In this document: positions 1 to 8,287 of the stretch, one piece after another
How the letters are laid out: every line of letters begins with the position of its first letter
Position numbering within the stretch: the first letter of the stretch is position 1
Assembly (NCBI GenBank): GCA_025384855.1
Contig: JALAHT010000001.1
Location: 1,121,064 to 1,185,063 of the forward strand
DNA: 64,000 nucleotides
Source: Luteirhabdus salina
GTDB lineage: Bacteria > Bacteroidota > Bacteroidia > Flavobacteriales > Flavobacteriaceae
Direction: 5' to 3'
Position numbers and translations under genes: made by a program
The notes under the pieces: model-generated
What the model was told of the DNA's origin: nothing
Seen by the model: the letters and a program-made list of their open reading frames with translations, nothing else
Databases searched by the model: none

Positions 1-865
1 CACCTACAGAATGGGCGGTGGGAGCAGGGAAGGTTCGCTTACTTCAGGAACGAATCATCCTAGCGGCGTTATGACCTATTTCAACCTTAAAGAAGAGCCC
101 AAGGAAGATGAAACGGTTCGCTTGAGTTATGTTACGATGCAAAATGACACGATTCAAACCTTTTCAACCAAAGGGAAAAAAGACAAAAAATTAGAAGTAA
201 AAAAAGGCGCTAATTACCATACATGGGATATGCGTGGCGAAGGGGCCGAGCGCCTGGACGGTATGATTCTGTGGTGGGCAAGTACCGAAGCGCCGCAAGC
301 AGTACCCGGAAAATACAAGGTAGTGTTAGAAGTAGGAGGTGAAGCAATGGAACAAACCTTTAACGTATTGCCGGAAGAAAATGCGGAAGCTAGTGTAGCC
401 GGAATGCAGCAGCAATACGATTTTATCTTGGATATCAATGAAACGGTCGACAAAGCCCATAAAAGCATTAAGAAAATCCGAAATATCAATGCACAGCTAA
501 AAGCGTTTCAAGAGCAGTATAAGAAAAATGAAGCGGTGGCCGATTTGGTTGAAAAAGCTGAGAAACTATCCGATTCCTTGTCCTCAATCGAAAAAGCACT
601 CTATCAAACCAAAAACCGTAGTGGTCAGGATCCGTTGAACTTCCCGATACGACTGACCAACAAACTCGCGCATTTAAATAGTTTGGTGAGTATGGACGAT
701 TTCCCACCAACCGATCAAGACATTCAGGTGAAGAATGAACTGACGCGAAAAATCGAGGCGGAGTTGGAAAAATTTAATCGACTTATTTCAGAGGAAGTAG
801 CGACTTTCAACAAAAATTTCAATAATAAGAATTTGAATTATTTATTTGTTGAAATAGAGGAGTGA
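1..865 (+). CDS. C-terminal part of a BNR/VPS10 (sortilin-like) glycosyl hydrolase family protein, 5' truncated by window
   Basis: The frame is open from base 2 with no stop, so the gene begins before the window; about 288 residues are visible. An Ig-like beta segment carries features usual at the end of the bacterial sortilin/BNR-repeat hydrolases: a T-N-x-P-S-G-V motif near the visible start, the HTWDMRGEG motif, and a P-G-x-Y-x-V-x-L segment followed by F-x-V. A charged, mostly helical tail (about residues 125-284) that looks like a coiled coil follows. These proteins usually have N-terminal BNR propellers and are exported, but that part is not visible here. The substrate is unknown. A short gap separates it from the next gene, which has its own promoter box. 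Confidence 0.7.
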   Translation, partial: TYRMGGGSREGSLTSGTNHPSGVMTYFNLKEEPKEDETVRLSYVTMQNDTIQTFSTKGKKDKKLEVKKGANYHTWDMRGEGAERLDGMILWWASTEAPQAVPGKYKVVLEVGGEAMEQTFNVLPEENAEASVAGMQQQYDFILDINETVDKAHKSIKKIRNINAQLKAFQEQYKKNEAVADLVEKAEKLSDSLSSIEKALYQTKNRSGQDPLNFPIRLTNKLAHLNSLVSMDDFPPTDQDIQVKNELTRKIEAELEKFNRLISEEVATFNKNFNNKNLNYLFVEIEE

Positions 866-931
866 TGTATAATTCCTTTCGCATGATGTGAATTAGCCAA
901 TTTCGCCTCGGCTATCAGATTTTTTATTTTG

Positions 932-939
932 TACTTTTG
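932..939 (+). promoter_or_regulatory. Bacteroidota -7 box (TAnnTTTG) for the HemJ-like gene
   Basis: The sequence TACTTTTG matches the Bacteroidota sigma-A -7 consensus exactly and lies only five bases before the ATG at 945. No good -33 TTG lies 19-21 bases upstream. If it is used, transcription would start at or next to the start codon, giving a leaderless mRNA. Confidence 0.45.
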
Positions 940-944
940 AAACG

Positions 945-1490
945 ATGGAATACAACTATGTCAAAGCGCTACACCTAATCTTTGTCATTACTTGGTTTGC
1001 TGGCCTTTTCTACATCGTCCGCTTATTCGTATACCAAATTGAAGCTTCGGAAAAGCCTTCTCCCGAAAAGGAAATTTTGGGAACCCAACTGAAGCTAATG
1101 GCAAAGCGATTATGGTATATCATTACGTGGCCTTCGGCGGTGTTGGCTATCGGGTTTGCCATATGGCTTATTTTGGAACGCACTTTTTATCTGACCGATT
1201 CTTGGATGCAGGTGAAATTGGGCTTCGTTTTTTTATTGATACTCTACCATCTTAAATGTCACCAAATCTTCAAACAATTACAGCGCGATGAGGTGAAGCA
1301 TTCGTCCAATTTTATGCGACTGTTTAATGAAGGCGCCACCATCATTCTTTTTGCAGTGGTTTTTTTGGTCATATTACGACATGCCATCAATTGGATTTAT
1401 GGTGTGGTGGGAATTATCCTTTTTTCAGTTCTATTAATGCTCGGCTATAAATTCTACAAGCGATTGCGGGAAGGGAAGGAGAAGGATTAA
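945..1490 (+). CDS. hemJ: HemJ-like protoporphyrinogen IX oxidase / CopD-family membrane protein
   Basis: This 181-residue protein is almost entirely hydrophobic, with four to five predicted membrane helices (about residues 5-30, 52-75, 85-105, 125-145 and 148-170). The first helix contains His10 in a K-A-L-H-L-I context followed by W-F-A-G-L-F, and a P-S-x-V-L-A-I segment begins the second helix. This is the pattern of the UPF0093/HemJ family, which oxidises protoporphyrinogen IX to protoporphyrin IX in haem synthesis. Length fits the family. Its end overlaps the end of the convergent ABM gene by four bases. No other haem gene is nearby, so the call rests on sequence pattern; a generic CopD-like protein is the alternative. 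Confidence 0.7.
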   Translation: MEYNYVKALHLIFVITWFAGLFYIVRLFVYQIEASEKPSPEKEILGTQLKLMAKRLWYIITWPSAVLAIGFAIWLILERTFYLTDSWMQVKLGFVFLLILYHLKCHQIFKQLQRDEVKHSSNFMRLFNEGATIILFAVVFLVILRHAINWIYGVVGIILFSVLLMLGYKFYKRLREGKEKD

Positions 1491-1798
1491 GAAGATGAGA
1501 ATTCATATTCGCGTTCCACTTTACATATCTTCACATTATACCATTCGTACCACTCAGACCGACCTTTCTGTTGGGCAACTTGATGGTCAAGGTTGGCTTT
1601 CCAATGTTGAATTGCCTCGAGACTTTTCCAATAGCTAACCGTGATGCCTACTTCACTTTTGGCCGAATCCATTCCGATATAGCCAGGTTGTTGCTTTGCT
1701 AGCTCCTCCATGGTCGCAGCCATTTCACTATAGCCTTCGATGTTTTTAGTTTGAAGACTGGTGAAGATAACAGCGTAATAGGGGAGCTTTGGTTTCAC
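1487..1798 (-). CDS. antibiotic biosynthesis monooxygenase (ABM) family protein
   Basis: This 103-residue protein shows the ABM ferredoxin-like barrel pattern: Y-x-A-V-I-F-T at the N-terminus, an M-x-x-L-A-x-x-Q-P-G-Y-x-G helix-strand turn near residue 38, V-S-Y-W-x-S-L-E-A-I near 54, and H-Q-V-A-Q. Members are small dimeric cofactor-free oxygenases or haem-degrading enzymes; the substrate cannot be told. The start is a GTG whose GTGA overlaps the stop of the upstream membrane gene, so the two are almost certainly translated from one mRNA together with the isoaspartyl peptidase gene. Confidence 0.75.
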   Translation of the reverse strand: MKPKLPYYAVIFTSLQTKNIEGYSEMAATMEELAKQQPGYIGMDSAKSEVGITVSYWKSLEAIQHWKANLDHQVAQQKGRSEWYEWYNVKICKVEREYEFSSS

Positions 1799-2220
1799 TT
1801 AATATGAATTAGGAAAAGTCGATCGTGAATGCGCTCAACCGCCCAGTTTCCAATCGGAAAATAAGCAGCGAAAAACATAGCCATAACCAAGGCAAAGGTA
1901 TAGGGACTGAACCATTCAACTAAAATATTATTGGGATACACATAGGAAGTGTGAAGTGCATAGCCACTAAACTCCAACAAACCCATGGCTACCAAACCAT
2001 ACGCATATTGACGAAAAACGGGTTTTCCCAATAACCAAACGGAAACAGGAATCATGTAAAGTCCGTAACAGGTGACCACTTGCCACCAATTTTCGAAACG
2101 CGCTATTTCGAAGGTGATGCCGATATAATTCATTATAAACCCAACCGACAGATATACGATTACATACACGCTGTAGAGTGAAATAGGTTGCGATTTCAGC
2201 TTTTGGATGATAGCCGTCAC
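1795..2220 (-). CDS. small integral membrane protein, function unknown
   Basis: A 141-residue protein with four hydrophobic segments (about residues 17-35, 48-64, 70-88 and 103-122), the pattern of a four-helix inner-membrane protein. No known family motif was recognised. The start is a GTG sharing its G with the TAG stop of the isoaspartyl peptidase gene (TAGTG), and its own stop overlaps the start of the ABM gene, so it is the middle gene of a tightly coupled three-gene operon. It may be a DoxX-type or similar small membrane protein, but I cannot support that from motifs. Confidence 0.65.
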   Translation of the reverse strand: MTAIIQKLKSQPISLYSVYVIVYLSVGFIMNYIGITFEIARFENWWQVVTCYGLYMIPVSVWLLGKPVFRQYAYGLVAMGLLEFSGYALHTSYVYPNNILVEWFSPYTFALVMAMFFAAYFPIGNWAVERIHDRLFLIHIK

Positions 2221-3296
2221 TAGTCCTTATACATTTTGATAGTTAGCTCACCTTTGTCGTTCATATAGGCACGATACATGCCTTCCGTATTGAATTCCAT
2301 GGAAACGTTTCCGTATTTGTCTAATGCTACGATACCACCATCGCCTCCCAAGGCTGGAAGTTTTTCTTGAATAACGGTTTGTGAAGCTTCCTGAAGCGTT
2401 TTTCCTCCATATTCCATCATGGCTGAAATATCGTGCGCTACCATACCGCGAATGAAATATTCGCCCCAGCCCGTTGAAGAAACACCGCAGGTGGCATTGT
2501 TAGCATAGGTTCCTGCGCCTATTATGGGCGAATCGCCAATTCGGTTCCATCGCTTGTTGGTCATACCTCCCGTTGAGGTACCCGCTGCCAAGTTGCCATT
2601 TTTGTCCAAAGCAACACAACCTACCGTTCCGAATTTATAGTCTTTCGCATAGGGATCGAAACTAGCCGAAACCTTTGCATCGTGATCTAATGCTGTCTTT
2701 TCTTTTTCCTTAATACGCTGTAGCGATTCGAAGCGGTTTTCAGTATAAAAATAGGAAGGATCAACCAGCGCAAACCCTTGTTCTTGTGCGAAGGTTTCAG
2801 CACCTTTTCCACTAAGCATCACGTGAGGACTGTCTTCCATCACGGCAAGCGCCAAATTTATAGGATTCTTTATACGCGTCACACCAGTAACAGCGCCAGC
2901 ATTTAAAGATTCGCCCTCCATGATGCTGGCATCCATTTCGTTGGTTTCTTCATGAGTGAAGACTGCTCCTTTTCCAGCATTGAACAAAGGTGAATCCTCC
3001 ATCACGTTGATTGTCGCAGTGACGGCTTCCAATGCAGTTCCACCGCTTTTTAGAATGTCATGGCCCGTAGTAATGGCCTCTTTAAGTTTCGCATTATAAA
3101 CGGTTTCCAGCGAATCGCTCATATGCTCCTTTTTGATGGTACCTGCACCACCGTGGATAACGATTGCAAATTCCTGTTGGGTGGGCGCTTCTGTTTTTTC
3201 ATTCGACCTACTGTCTTGATTTTCTGTTGATTTTTGAGTTTCCTGGCAACCAAAAAGTAGGGTTAAGGCTGTTATTAATGTTAAAATTCTAAACAT
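2220..3296 (-). CDS. iaaA: isoaspartyl peptidase / plant-type L-asparaginase, lipoprotein
   Basis: An Ntn-hydrolase of 358 residues that hydrolyses isoaspartyl dipeptides and asparagine. The N-terminus has a lipoprotein signal ending in L-F-G-C with Cys17, so it should be membrane-anchored outside the cytoplasm. Family hallmarks follow: I-H-G-G-A-G-T at 48-53, F-N-A-G-K-G-A near 105, and the autoprocessing site G-T-V-G with nucleophile Thr224, then G-T-S-T-G-G-M at 239-245 and R-I-G-D-S-P-I-I-G-A-G-T-Y. The precursor would be cleaved into alpha and beta chains before Thr224. It is the first gene of an operon with a membrane protein and an ABM protein. Confidence 0.92.
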   Translation of the reverse strand: MFRILTLITALTLLFGCQETQKSTENQDSRSNEKTEAPTQQEFAIVIHGGAGTIKKEHMSDSLETVYNAKLKEAITTGHDILKSGGTALEAVTATINVMEDSPLFNAGKGAVFTHEETNEMDASIMEGESLNAGAVTGVTRIKNPINLALAVMEDSPHVMLSGKGAETFAQEQGFALVDPSYFYTENRFESLQRIKEKEKTALDHDAKVSASFDPYAKDYKFGTVGCVALDKNGNLAAGTSTGGMTNKRWNRIGDSPIIGAGTYANNATCGVSSTGWGEYFIRGMVAHDISAMMEYGGKTLQEASQTVIQEKLPALGGDGGIVALDKYGNVSMEFNTEGMYRAYMNDKGELTIKMYKD

Positions 3297-3435
3297 ATCT
3301 TAATAATTATTTCCGATACACGAAGATAGCACAAAATGCCCTGTTTGTGGGCGTTCAGCTTCAATTATTTGTAGGAAAATTTAATACAAAATTCTTCAAA
3401 ATATCGATGAAATGCATATTAAATTCGATTAAGTG

Positions 3436-3465
3436 TTGTTTTTTGTAAGAATTATTTTATATTTG
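3436..3465 (+). promoter_or_regulatory. candidate Bacteroidota promoter for the CAP lipoprotein gene
   Basis: A TTG at 3436-3438 is followed after 19 bases by TATATTTG at 3458-3465, matching the TTG-N19-21-TAnnTTTG promoter consensus. The CAP gene starts 38 bases downstream. Confidence 0.55.
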
Positions 3466-3503
3466 AATCAGCATCATGCCCCAAATTTGATGCCCCCGTA
3501 CTT

Positions 3504-4010
3504 ATGAAATTTATTAAAACTAGCCTACTTGCTATGGTATTGCTATTTACTGTAGCGTCGTGCTCCAAGGACGAAGCGGTTGTTGAAGAAGCCGTTAATT
3601 ACACAATTGATGTCAATTTGGCTCAAGAAACCGATTGGACAATGGCCAACAAGATTCTTGAATTAGTAAACGCACATCGTACTTCCCAAGGTCTTTCAAC
3701 ATTGAAAAGAGATCAGCAGTATGCTTCTGCCTACGCGGTAGATCATACTAAGTATATGATTTCTATTGAAGACATTAACCATGACAATTTTCAAACGCGT
3801 AAAGAAGCCATGAAAGATCGTGGTGCTATTCGAGTAAGTGAAAATGTTGCCTATGGCTATCAAACTGCCGAAGCAGTAGTAACCGCTTGGTTAAACAGCC
3901 CAGACCACCGCAAAAATATTGAAGGCGACTTCACACATTTAGGCTTTGGTGTATTACAAAGCGAAGATGACAGTCGCTACTACTTCACACAACTTTTCTA
4001 TAAGAAGTAA
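3504..4010 (+). CDS. CAP (SCP/PR1) domain lipoprotein
   Basis: A 168-residue secreted protein. The signal peptide ends in V-A-S-C-S, a lipobox with Cys20, so it is probably a lipoprotein. Residues about 47-165 form a CAP domain: L-E-L-V-N-A-H-R at the start, Y-A-x-D-H-T-K-Y-M, I-N-H-D-N-F, S-E-N-V-A-Y-G, and A-W-L-N-S-P-x-H-R-K-N-I with the final G-F-G-V strand. The two conserved histidines and the glutamate of the CAP cavity are present. Bacterial CAP proteins have been linked to cell wall or lipid binding, but no specific role is known for this group. It stands alone with its own promoter. Confidence 0.88.
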   Translation: MKFIKTSLLAMVLLFTVASCSKDEAVVEEAVNYTIDVNLAQETDWTMANKILELVNAHRTSQGLSTLKRDQQYASAYAVDHTKYMISIEDINHDNFQTRKEAMKDRGAIRVSENVAYGYQTAEAVVTAWLNSPDHRKNIEGDFTHLGFGVLQSEDDSRYYFTQLFYKK

Positions 4011-4079
4011 ATTACGCAAATCGTTTTTCGGTTTTAAGCATTTGCCGTATTTTTATGAAAACTCCATAATAATACGGCT

Positions 4080-4616
4080 ATGGCTATTCAGAAACCTTTC
4101 AACTTAAACGAGTGGATCGAAAAAAATCGGGAAAAACTTAAACCCCCGGTAGGAAATAAAAACCTTTATACCGAGGCAGACGATTATATTGTCATGATCG
4201 TGGCCGGTCCAAACGCTCGAAAGGATTATCACTATAACGAAACCGAAGAACTCTTCTACCAATTGGAAGGCCATATTAAAGTCGCTATACAAGAGGATGG
4301 CGAAAAGAAGGTTATGGAGTTGGGCCCAGGCGATATGTATTTACATCCTGCCAAAGTTCCACATTCGCCTATGCGCGGTGAAAACAGTATCGGCTTGGTC
4401 GTAGAGCGTAAACGTGCGGGTGAAGGCTATACCGACGGACTCCTTTGGTTCTGCGATAACTGCAACCATAAATTGTATGAAGTCTATTTCGAATTGGAAG
4501 ATATCGAAAAAGACTTTTTACCCCACTTCAAAAAATTCTACAATTCGGAAGAACTTCGCACCTGCGATAATTGTGGAGAAGTGATGGAAACCGATGAGCG
4601 TTTCACTAGCGACTAA
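4080..4616 (+). CDS. nbaC: 3-hydroxyanthranilate 3,4-dioxygenase
   Basis: This cupin dioxygenase (178 residues) opens the ring of 3-hydroxyanthranilate to 2-amino-3-carboxymuconate semialdehyde in the kynurenine pathway to NAD or in tryptophan catabolism. The iron ligands are visible as His51, Glu57 and His95, with substrate-binding Arg47, Arg99 and Glu109. The C-terminus has the second, rubredoxin-like metal site of bacterial enzymes: Cys125, Cys128, Cys162 and Cys165. Length and residue spacing agree closely with the bacterial family. The gene lies 113 bases upstream of an ALDH gene, which has its own promoter-like box but could also be cotranscribed. Confidence 0.95.
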   Translation: MAIQKPFNLNEWIEKNREKLKPPVGNKNLYTEADDYIVMIVAGPNARKDYHYNETEELFYQLEGHIKVAIQEDGEKKVMELGPGDMYLHPAKVPHSPMRGENSIGLVVERKRAGEGYTDGLLWFCDNCNHKLYEVYFELEDIEKDFLPHFKKFYNSEELRTCDNCGEVMETDERFTSD

Positions 4617-4680
4617 AATTTACTGAAAACGGTTCATTTTCAACCTTCTATTTTCATTTCTAATTCTTAGGGGTATTCCG

Positions 4681-4688
4681 TACCTTCG
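4681..4688 (+). promoter_or_regulatory. candidate -7 box upstream of the aldehyde dehydrogenase gene
   Basis: TACCTTCG differs from TAnnTTTG at one position and lies 41 bases before the ATG. No clear -33 element was seen. Confidence 0.35.
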
Positions 4689-4729
4689 CAGTTCTATTAC
4701 ATTCTGCAACAAAAAATCAAAAAAATACT

Positions 4730-6286
4730 ATGAGTACAGCAACCACAATGCGCTTTGGAATTGAGGAAGCGTTGCAACAATTAGGTATTGAAGATACCAA
4801 TAAAGGAACATCTACCGGAACCGATTGGTTCGCAGGTGGCGATGCCATCGATTCGATTTCTCCCGTAGATGGCGAAAAGATTGCCAGTGTTACTACGACT
4901 TCAAAAGATGATTATGAAAAAGTGATTTCAACCGCCACAGAGGCATTCAAAAAATGGCGTACACTTCCCGCTCCACAGCGCGGTGAAATCGTACGTCAGT
5001 TTAACGAAGAACTACGTAGACTCAAAGAACCGCTCGGGAAATTGGTCTCCTATGAAATGGGTAAAAGCTACCAAGAAGGGTTGGGTGAGGTTCAGGAAAT
5101 GATCGATATCTGCGATTTTGCAGTGGGTCTTTCACGTCAGTTGCACGGTCTAACCATGCATAGCGAACGTCCTGGTCACCGCATGTACGAACAGTACCAT
5201 CCGCTTGGCGTGGTTGGGATTATCTCAGCCTTTAACTTCCCAGTAGCTGTTTGGAGCTGGAATACGGCTTTGGCTTGGGTGTGTGGCGATGTATGTATCT
5301 GGAAACCTTCAGAAAAAACACCGCTTACCGGGATTGCCTGTCAAAAAATCGCAGCACGTGTGTTTGCTGAAAATGGACTTCCCGAAGGAATTTCCTGTTT
5401 GATCAATGGTGATTACCGTGTGGGGGAATATATGACGACCGATTCAAGAATTCCATTGATCTCTGCTACCGGTTCAACCCGAATGGGAAAAATCGTTGCA
5501 AAAACAGTAGGGGAACGACTCGGAAAAACATTATTGGAACTTGGTGGAAATAATGCCATCATCGTTACGCCAGATGCCGATATTAAAATGACAGTAATCG
5601 GAGCTGTGTTTGGCGCGGTTGGAACCTGCGGACAACGTTGTACCTCTACACGTCGTTTGATCGTGCATGAAGATGTATACGATAAGGTGAAGGATGCCGT
5701 AACCGATGCCTATAAACAAATTAAGATTGGAAATCCATTAGATGAAAACAACCACGTCGGACCGCTCATCGATACCGATGCGGTGAAGATGTACCAAGAT
5801 GCTTTAAAGAGTGTGAAGGAACAAGGTGGAAATGTTATCGTTGAAGGTGGTGTATTAGAAGGTGAAGGCTACGAAAGTGGTTGTTATGTGAAGCCTGCTA
5901 TCGCAGAAGCCAAAAACGACATGCAAATTGTACAGCATGAAACGTTCGCACCCATTCTCTATTTGTTGAAGTATAGCGGCGACGTTGGAAATGCCATCGA
6001 AATCCAAAACGGTGTAAAGCAAGGATTGTCTTCAGCTATTATGACGAATAATTTACGTGAAGCCGAGCAGTTCCTAAGCCATGGCGGAAGCGACTGTGGA
6101 ATCGCCAACGTAAACATTGGAACTTCTGGTGCTGAAATTGGTGGAGCCTTCGGTGGTGAAAAAGATACCGGCGGCGGACGTGAAAGTGGAAGCGATGCTT
6201 GGAAAATCTATATGCGTCGACAGACCAATACGATTAATTACACGACTGAATTACCATTGGCTCAAGGTATTAAGTTCGATCTGTAG
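4730..6286 (+). CDS. amaB: ALDH7-type aldehyde dehydrogenase (alpha-aminoadipic semialdehyde dehydrogenase-like)
   Basis: An NAD(P)-dependent aldehyde dehydrogenase of 518 residues. The catalytic site is Cys304 in G-Q-R-C-T with general base Glu270 in L-E-L-G-G-N-N. The Rossmann-fold motif S-A-T-G-S-T-R-M-G near 245-253, the F-N-F-P-V segment near 168 and W-K-P-S-E near 191 are intact. The length, the doubled Asn after E-L-G-G and the ending I-N-Y-T-T-E-L-P-L-A-Q-G match the ALDH7 (antiquitin) subgroup, which oxidises alpha-aminoadipic semialdehyde in lysine breakdown. Its place next to the 3-hydroxyanthranilate dioxygenase also allows a role on aminomuconate semialdehyde; the sequence alone does not decide this. 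A strong palindromic terminator follows the stop. Confidence 0.9.
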   Translation: MSTATTMRFGIEEALQQLGIEDTNKGTSTGTDWFAGGDAIDSISPVDGEKIASVTTTSKDDYEKVISTATEAFKKWRTLPAPQRGEIVRQFNEELRRLKEPLGKLVSYEMGKSYQEGLGEVQEMIDICDFAVGLSRQLHGLTMHSERPGHRMYEQYHPLGVVGIISAFNFPVAVWSWNTALAWVCGDVCIWKPSEKTPLTGIACQKIAARVFAENGLPEGISCLINGDYRVGEYMTTDSRIPLISATGSTRMGKIVAKTVGERLGKTLLELGGNNAIIVTPDADIKMTVIGAVFGAVGTCGQRCTSTRRLIVHEDVYDKVKDAVTDAYKQIKIGNPLDENNHVGPLIDTDAVKMYQDALKSVKEQGGNVIVEGGVLEGEGYESGCYVKPAIAEAKNDMQIVQHETFAPILYLLKYSGDVGNAIEIQNGVKQGLSSAIMTNNLREAEQFLSHGGSDCGIANVNIGTSGAEIGGAFGGEKDTGGGRESGSDAWKIYMRRQTNTINYTTELPLAQGIKFDL

Positions 6287-6307
6287 TTGAAGATTGAAAG
6301 TTTAGTA

Positions 6308-6337
6308 GACCCACAGGTTTTTCAAAACCTGTGGGTC
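6308..6337. terminator. bidirectional intrinsic terminator, palindromic dispersed-repeat type
   Basis: A near-perfect 30-base palindrome with 14-base arms (gacccacaggtttt / aaaacctgtgggtc) around a TC loop, followed on the plus strand by TTTTCTTTTTTT. It sits between the convergent ALDH and phosphatase genes. The core is shared with the repeat at 8783-8816. Confidence 0.8.
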
Positions 6338-6347
6338 TTTTCTTTTT

Positions 6348-7073
6348 TTAATTCCGACCGTTTTCGTCAGGATATAAAGTGTAAACAGGATCGCTTTGCC
6401 ATACTTCCTTGGTCTCTACATCCATCACCGAAACAGCACCCTTAAAGGCAGCACCGGTATCGACATTCCAAACGTTAGCGAAGTTTGCAGGTTTGTCGCG
6501 GCCAATGCGCGTAACGGGTGTGTGTCCAATAAACACTTCGTTGAAAAGCAATAATCGCTTAGGGTACTTGTCATCATCTTTGGCAATATCAGGGTCTAGT
6601 GCGCAGACCATTTCCCATAAGGTTCGGTCCCAATACACCATATTTGGATAATATTCATTCTGTGGCCCATGTTGGTTGGTGAAACCGGCATGTAAGTACA
6701 GTCTATTATCTTCATCGATATAATAATTCATCAAATTTTCATACCAGCGAATATGTCGCTCTTTTTCTTCGGAAGACAGCCGGTCGTAGCTTTCACGAGT
6801 TAGTTCGCCCCCGTGTTGTAACCAAACGGGATTGTTATCGCCATGTTTCAGGTACTTGTAGACCAATTCATCATGGTTTCCACGTATAAAGATGCATTCA
6901 TATGTTTCGGAGAATTCTATTAAATAGGAAACCGTTTCGGCATTTTCACTCCAACCATCCACATAATCGCCTACAAAAATGAAGCGGTCGTCATCATTTA
7001 GGTTCATTTTTTCAAAAACCTGTTTCAATCCGCGTAATCCGCCGTGTATGTCTCCTATTACCAATGTTCTCAT
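6348..7073 (-). CDS. calcineurin-like metallophosphatase (serine/threonine phosphatase type)
   Basis: A 241-residue phosphoesterase with the full dinuclear metal site: G-D-I-H-G-G near the N-terminus, G-D-Y-V-D-G about 35 residues later, G-N-H-D-E, and the later histidines in the L-H-A-G-F and G-H-T-P-V motifs. These are the signatures of PPP-type phosphatases and bis(5'-nucleosyl)-tetraphosphatase-like enzymes; the substrate cannot be told. I chose the ATG at 7073, giving MRTLVIGDIHGG, rather than the in-frame ATG seven codons upstream, because the beta strand of the first motif then starts directly at the N-terminus as in relatives. The protein looks cytoplasmic. Confidence 0.85.
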   Translation of the reverse strand: MRTLVIGDIHGGLRGLKQVFEKMNLNDDDRFIFVGDYVDGWSENAETVSYLIEFSETYECIFIRGNHDELVYKYLKHGDNNPVWLQHGGELTRESYDRLSSEEKERHIRWYENLMNYYIDEDNRLYLHAGFTNQHGPQNEYYPNMVYWDRTLWEMVCALDPDIAKDDDKYPKRLLLFNEVFIGHTPVTRIGRDKPANFANVWNVDTGAAFKGAVSVMDVETKEVWQSDPVYTLYPDENGRN

Positions 7074-7130
7074 AAACCGAAAATTCTTCTTCAAAAAAGA
7101 AACAAAATAATTTGAAGTTTCCGATGGTCT

Positions 7131-8222
7131 TTAACGGTTTAGTAACAGAACAATAACCGCTATGGCTACCAATACGCCCAATACGGTGAAGAATATTTTC
7201 CAAAACGAATACGGACGTTTTCCTGAAAGCACACCACTTTGTCCATTCACGAAGAAATTGTACCGTTTGCCCTTGTATTTATAAGCGCTGATATACACCG
7301 GCAACAGGATGTGTTTGAACGTTTCCTCTGAAAGCTTCATGTCTAGGGAAGTTACGCGCTGCGTATCGCCGCCAATATCTCGTCGTGCCCAACCATCGGC
7401 AATCTGTTTTGCCTGTTCGGTGGCGGCAAAATGCCCATCTTGAAGGGTGATGGTATATTTTTCGGTCACAAACCCTGCGAGATAATCGCTGCTAAAAGGT
7501 TTTAAATCCTTAAGATTCCATCGTGCGACTTTGGAAGGAATAATCCCCGAGCGCTGTTTGGAAGCTTTTACCAATGTATCATCTACAAATCCTGAAACAC
7601 TTCCAAAAGCGGGTGTCCATCGCGTTTTACGCTCCCGAACCGTACGTCTATTTTTGCCGCTTCCAACGGTTTTGGTGACGTAGTAATAATCGCCACGCTG
7701 ACCAGTGTAATCGGCATACAGTTGCGCATCGAAGGTCCAATACGGCGCATACAGTCCTTTGGTATACTGCGGGTCAAGCGCTGCCTTTTTCAGGTCATTT
7801 GGAGCAAACCATAATCCTTTCACCCATTTCTTAAATATTTGATGAGCTTTCTGCTGGTCGATTTTAAACGGTAAGACTGCGCCAGGCAGAATCCATGATT
7901 CTTTTTGCGCATCCTCAACAATAAGTGGAGAACCACAATAGACGCAATGCAATGATTTATAGTTTTCTTCGATATGCTGATTTGCACCGCAATTTTTACA
8001 TTGCAACATCATGATTTCTTCGCTATGCGATTGTCTTCCTAATTCTTGGAGATATGGCTTAAGCTCCAGCTCTTCAAAACTGCTTTCCGATTTTGGAATT
8101 TCTTGGGTGTAGCCACAATATTCGCATTCCAATTCTGTGGTGCCGGGTGCATATTTCAGCTCCGCCCCGCAATTGACGCAGGATTTTTTGAGTTCGGTTT
8201 TTTTTGAAGCGGTGGGTTGCAT
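7131..8222 (-). CDS. TFIIB-type zinc-ribbon membrane protein
   Basis: This 363-residue protein has two N-terminal zinc ribbons: C-V-N-C-G-A with C-E-Y-C-G near residues 16-37, and C-K-N-C-G-A with C-V-Y-C-G-S near 75-98. A large middle domain with many Trp and Tyr residues follows, then one membrane helix at about 341-361. Such proteins are often mislabelled as PriA or superfamily II helicases because of the ribbons; no helicase motif is present. In Bacteroidota I expect this gene type to lie next to an SPFH-domain gene. Here the SPFH gene is upstream on the same strand with a GIY-YIG gene and repeats in between. Function is unknown, perhaps assembly or quality control at the membrane. Confidence 0.7.
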   Translation of the reverse strand: MQPTASKKTELKKSCVNCGAELKYAPGTTELECEYCGYTQEIPKSESSFEELELKPYLQELGRQSHSEEIMMLQCKNCGANQHIEENYKSLHCVYCGSPLIVEDAQKESWILPGAVLPFKIDQQKAHQIFKKWVKGLWFAPNDLKKAALDPQYTKGLYAPYWTFDAQLYADYTGQRGDYYYVTKTVGSGKNRRTVRERKTRWTPAFGSVSGFVDDTLVKASKQRSGIIPSKVARWNLKDLKPFSSDYLAGFVTEKYTITLQDGHFAATEQAKQIADGWARRDIGGDTQRVTSLDMKLSEETFKHILLPVYISAYKYKGKRYNFFVNGQSGVLSGKRPYSFWKIFFTVLGVLVAIAVIVLLLNR

Positions 8223-8265
8223 TAAGATTTTATGCTATTAGTTAAAAAGTTGCCCTTCGACAGCC

Positions 8266-8287
8266 CTTCGACAGGCTCAGGGTGACA
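8266..8287 (+). repeat. left copy of a dispersed Bacteroidota repeat (inverted relative to 8718-8739)
   Basis: The segment cttcgacaggctcagggtg plus ACA matches the reverse complement of 8718-8739 at 20 of 22 positions. The two copies bracket the GIY-YIG gene as inverted repeats. A truncated copy (cttcgacag) lies just upstream at 8255-8263. Confidence 0.75.

Noticed and set aside
7131-8222. Helicase/PriA assignment for the zinc-ribbon protein
   Set aside because: Only zinc ribbons are shared; no Walker or helicase motif is visible.
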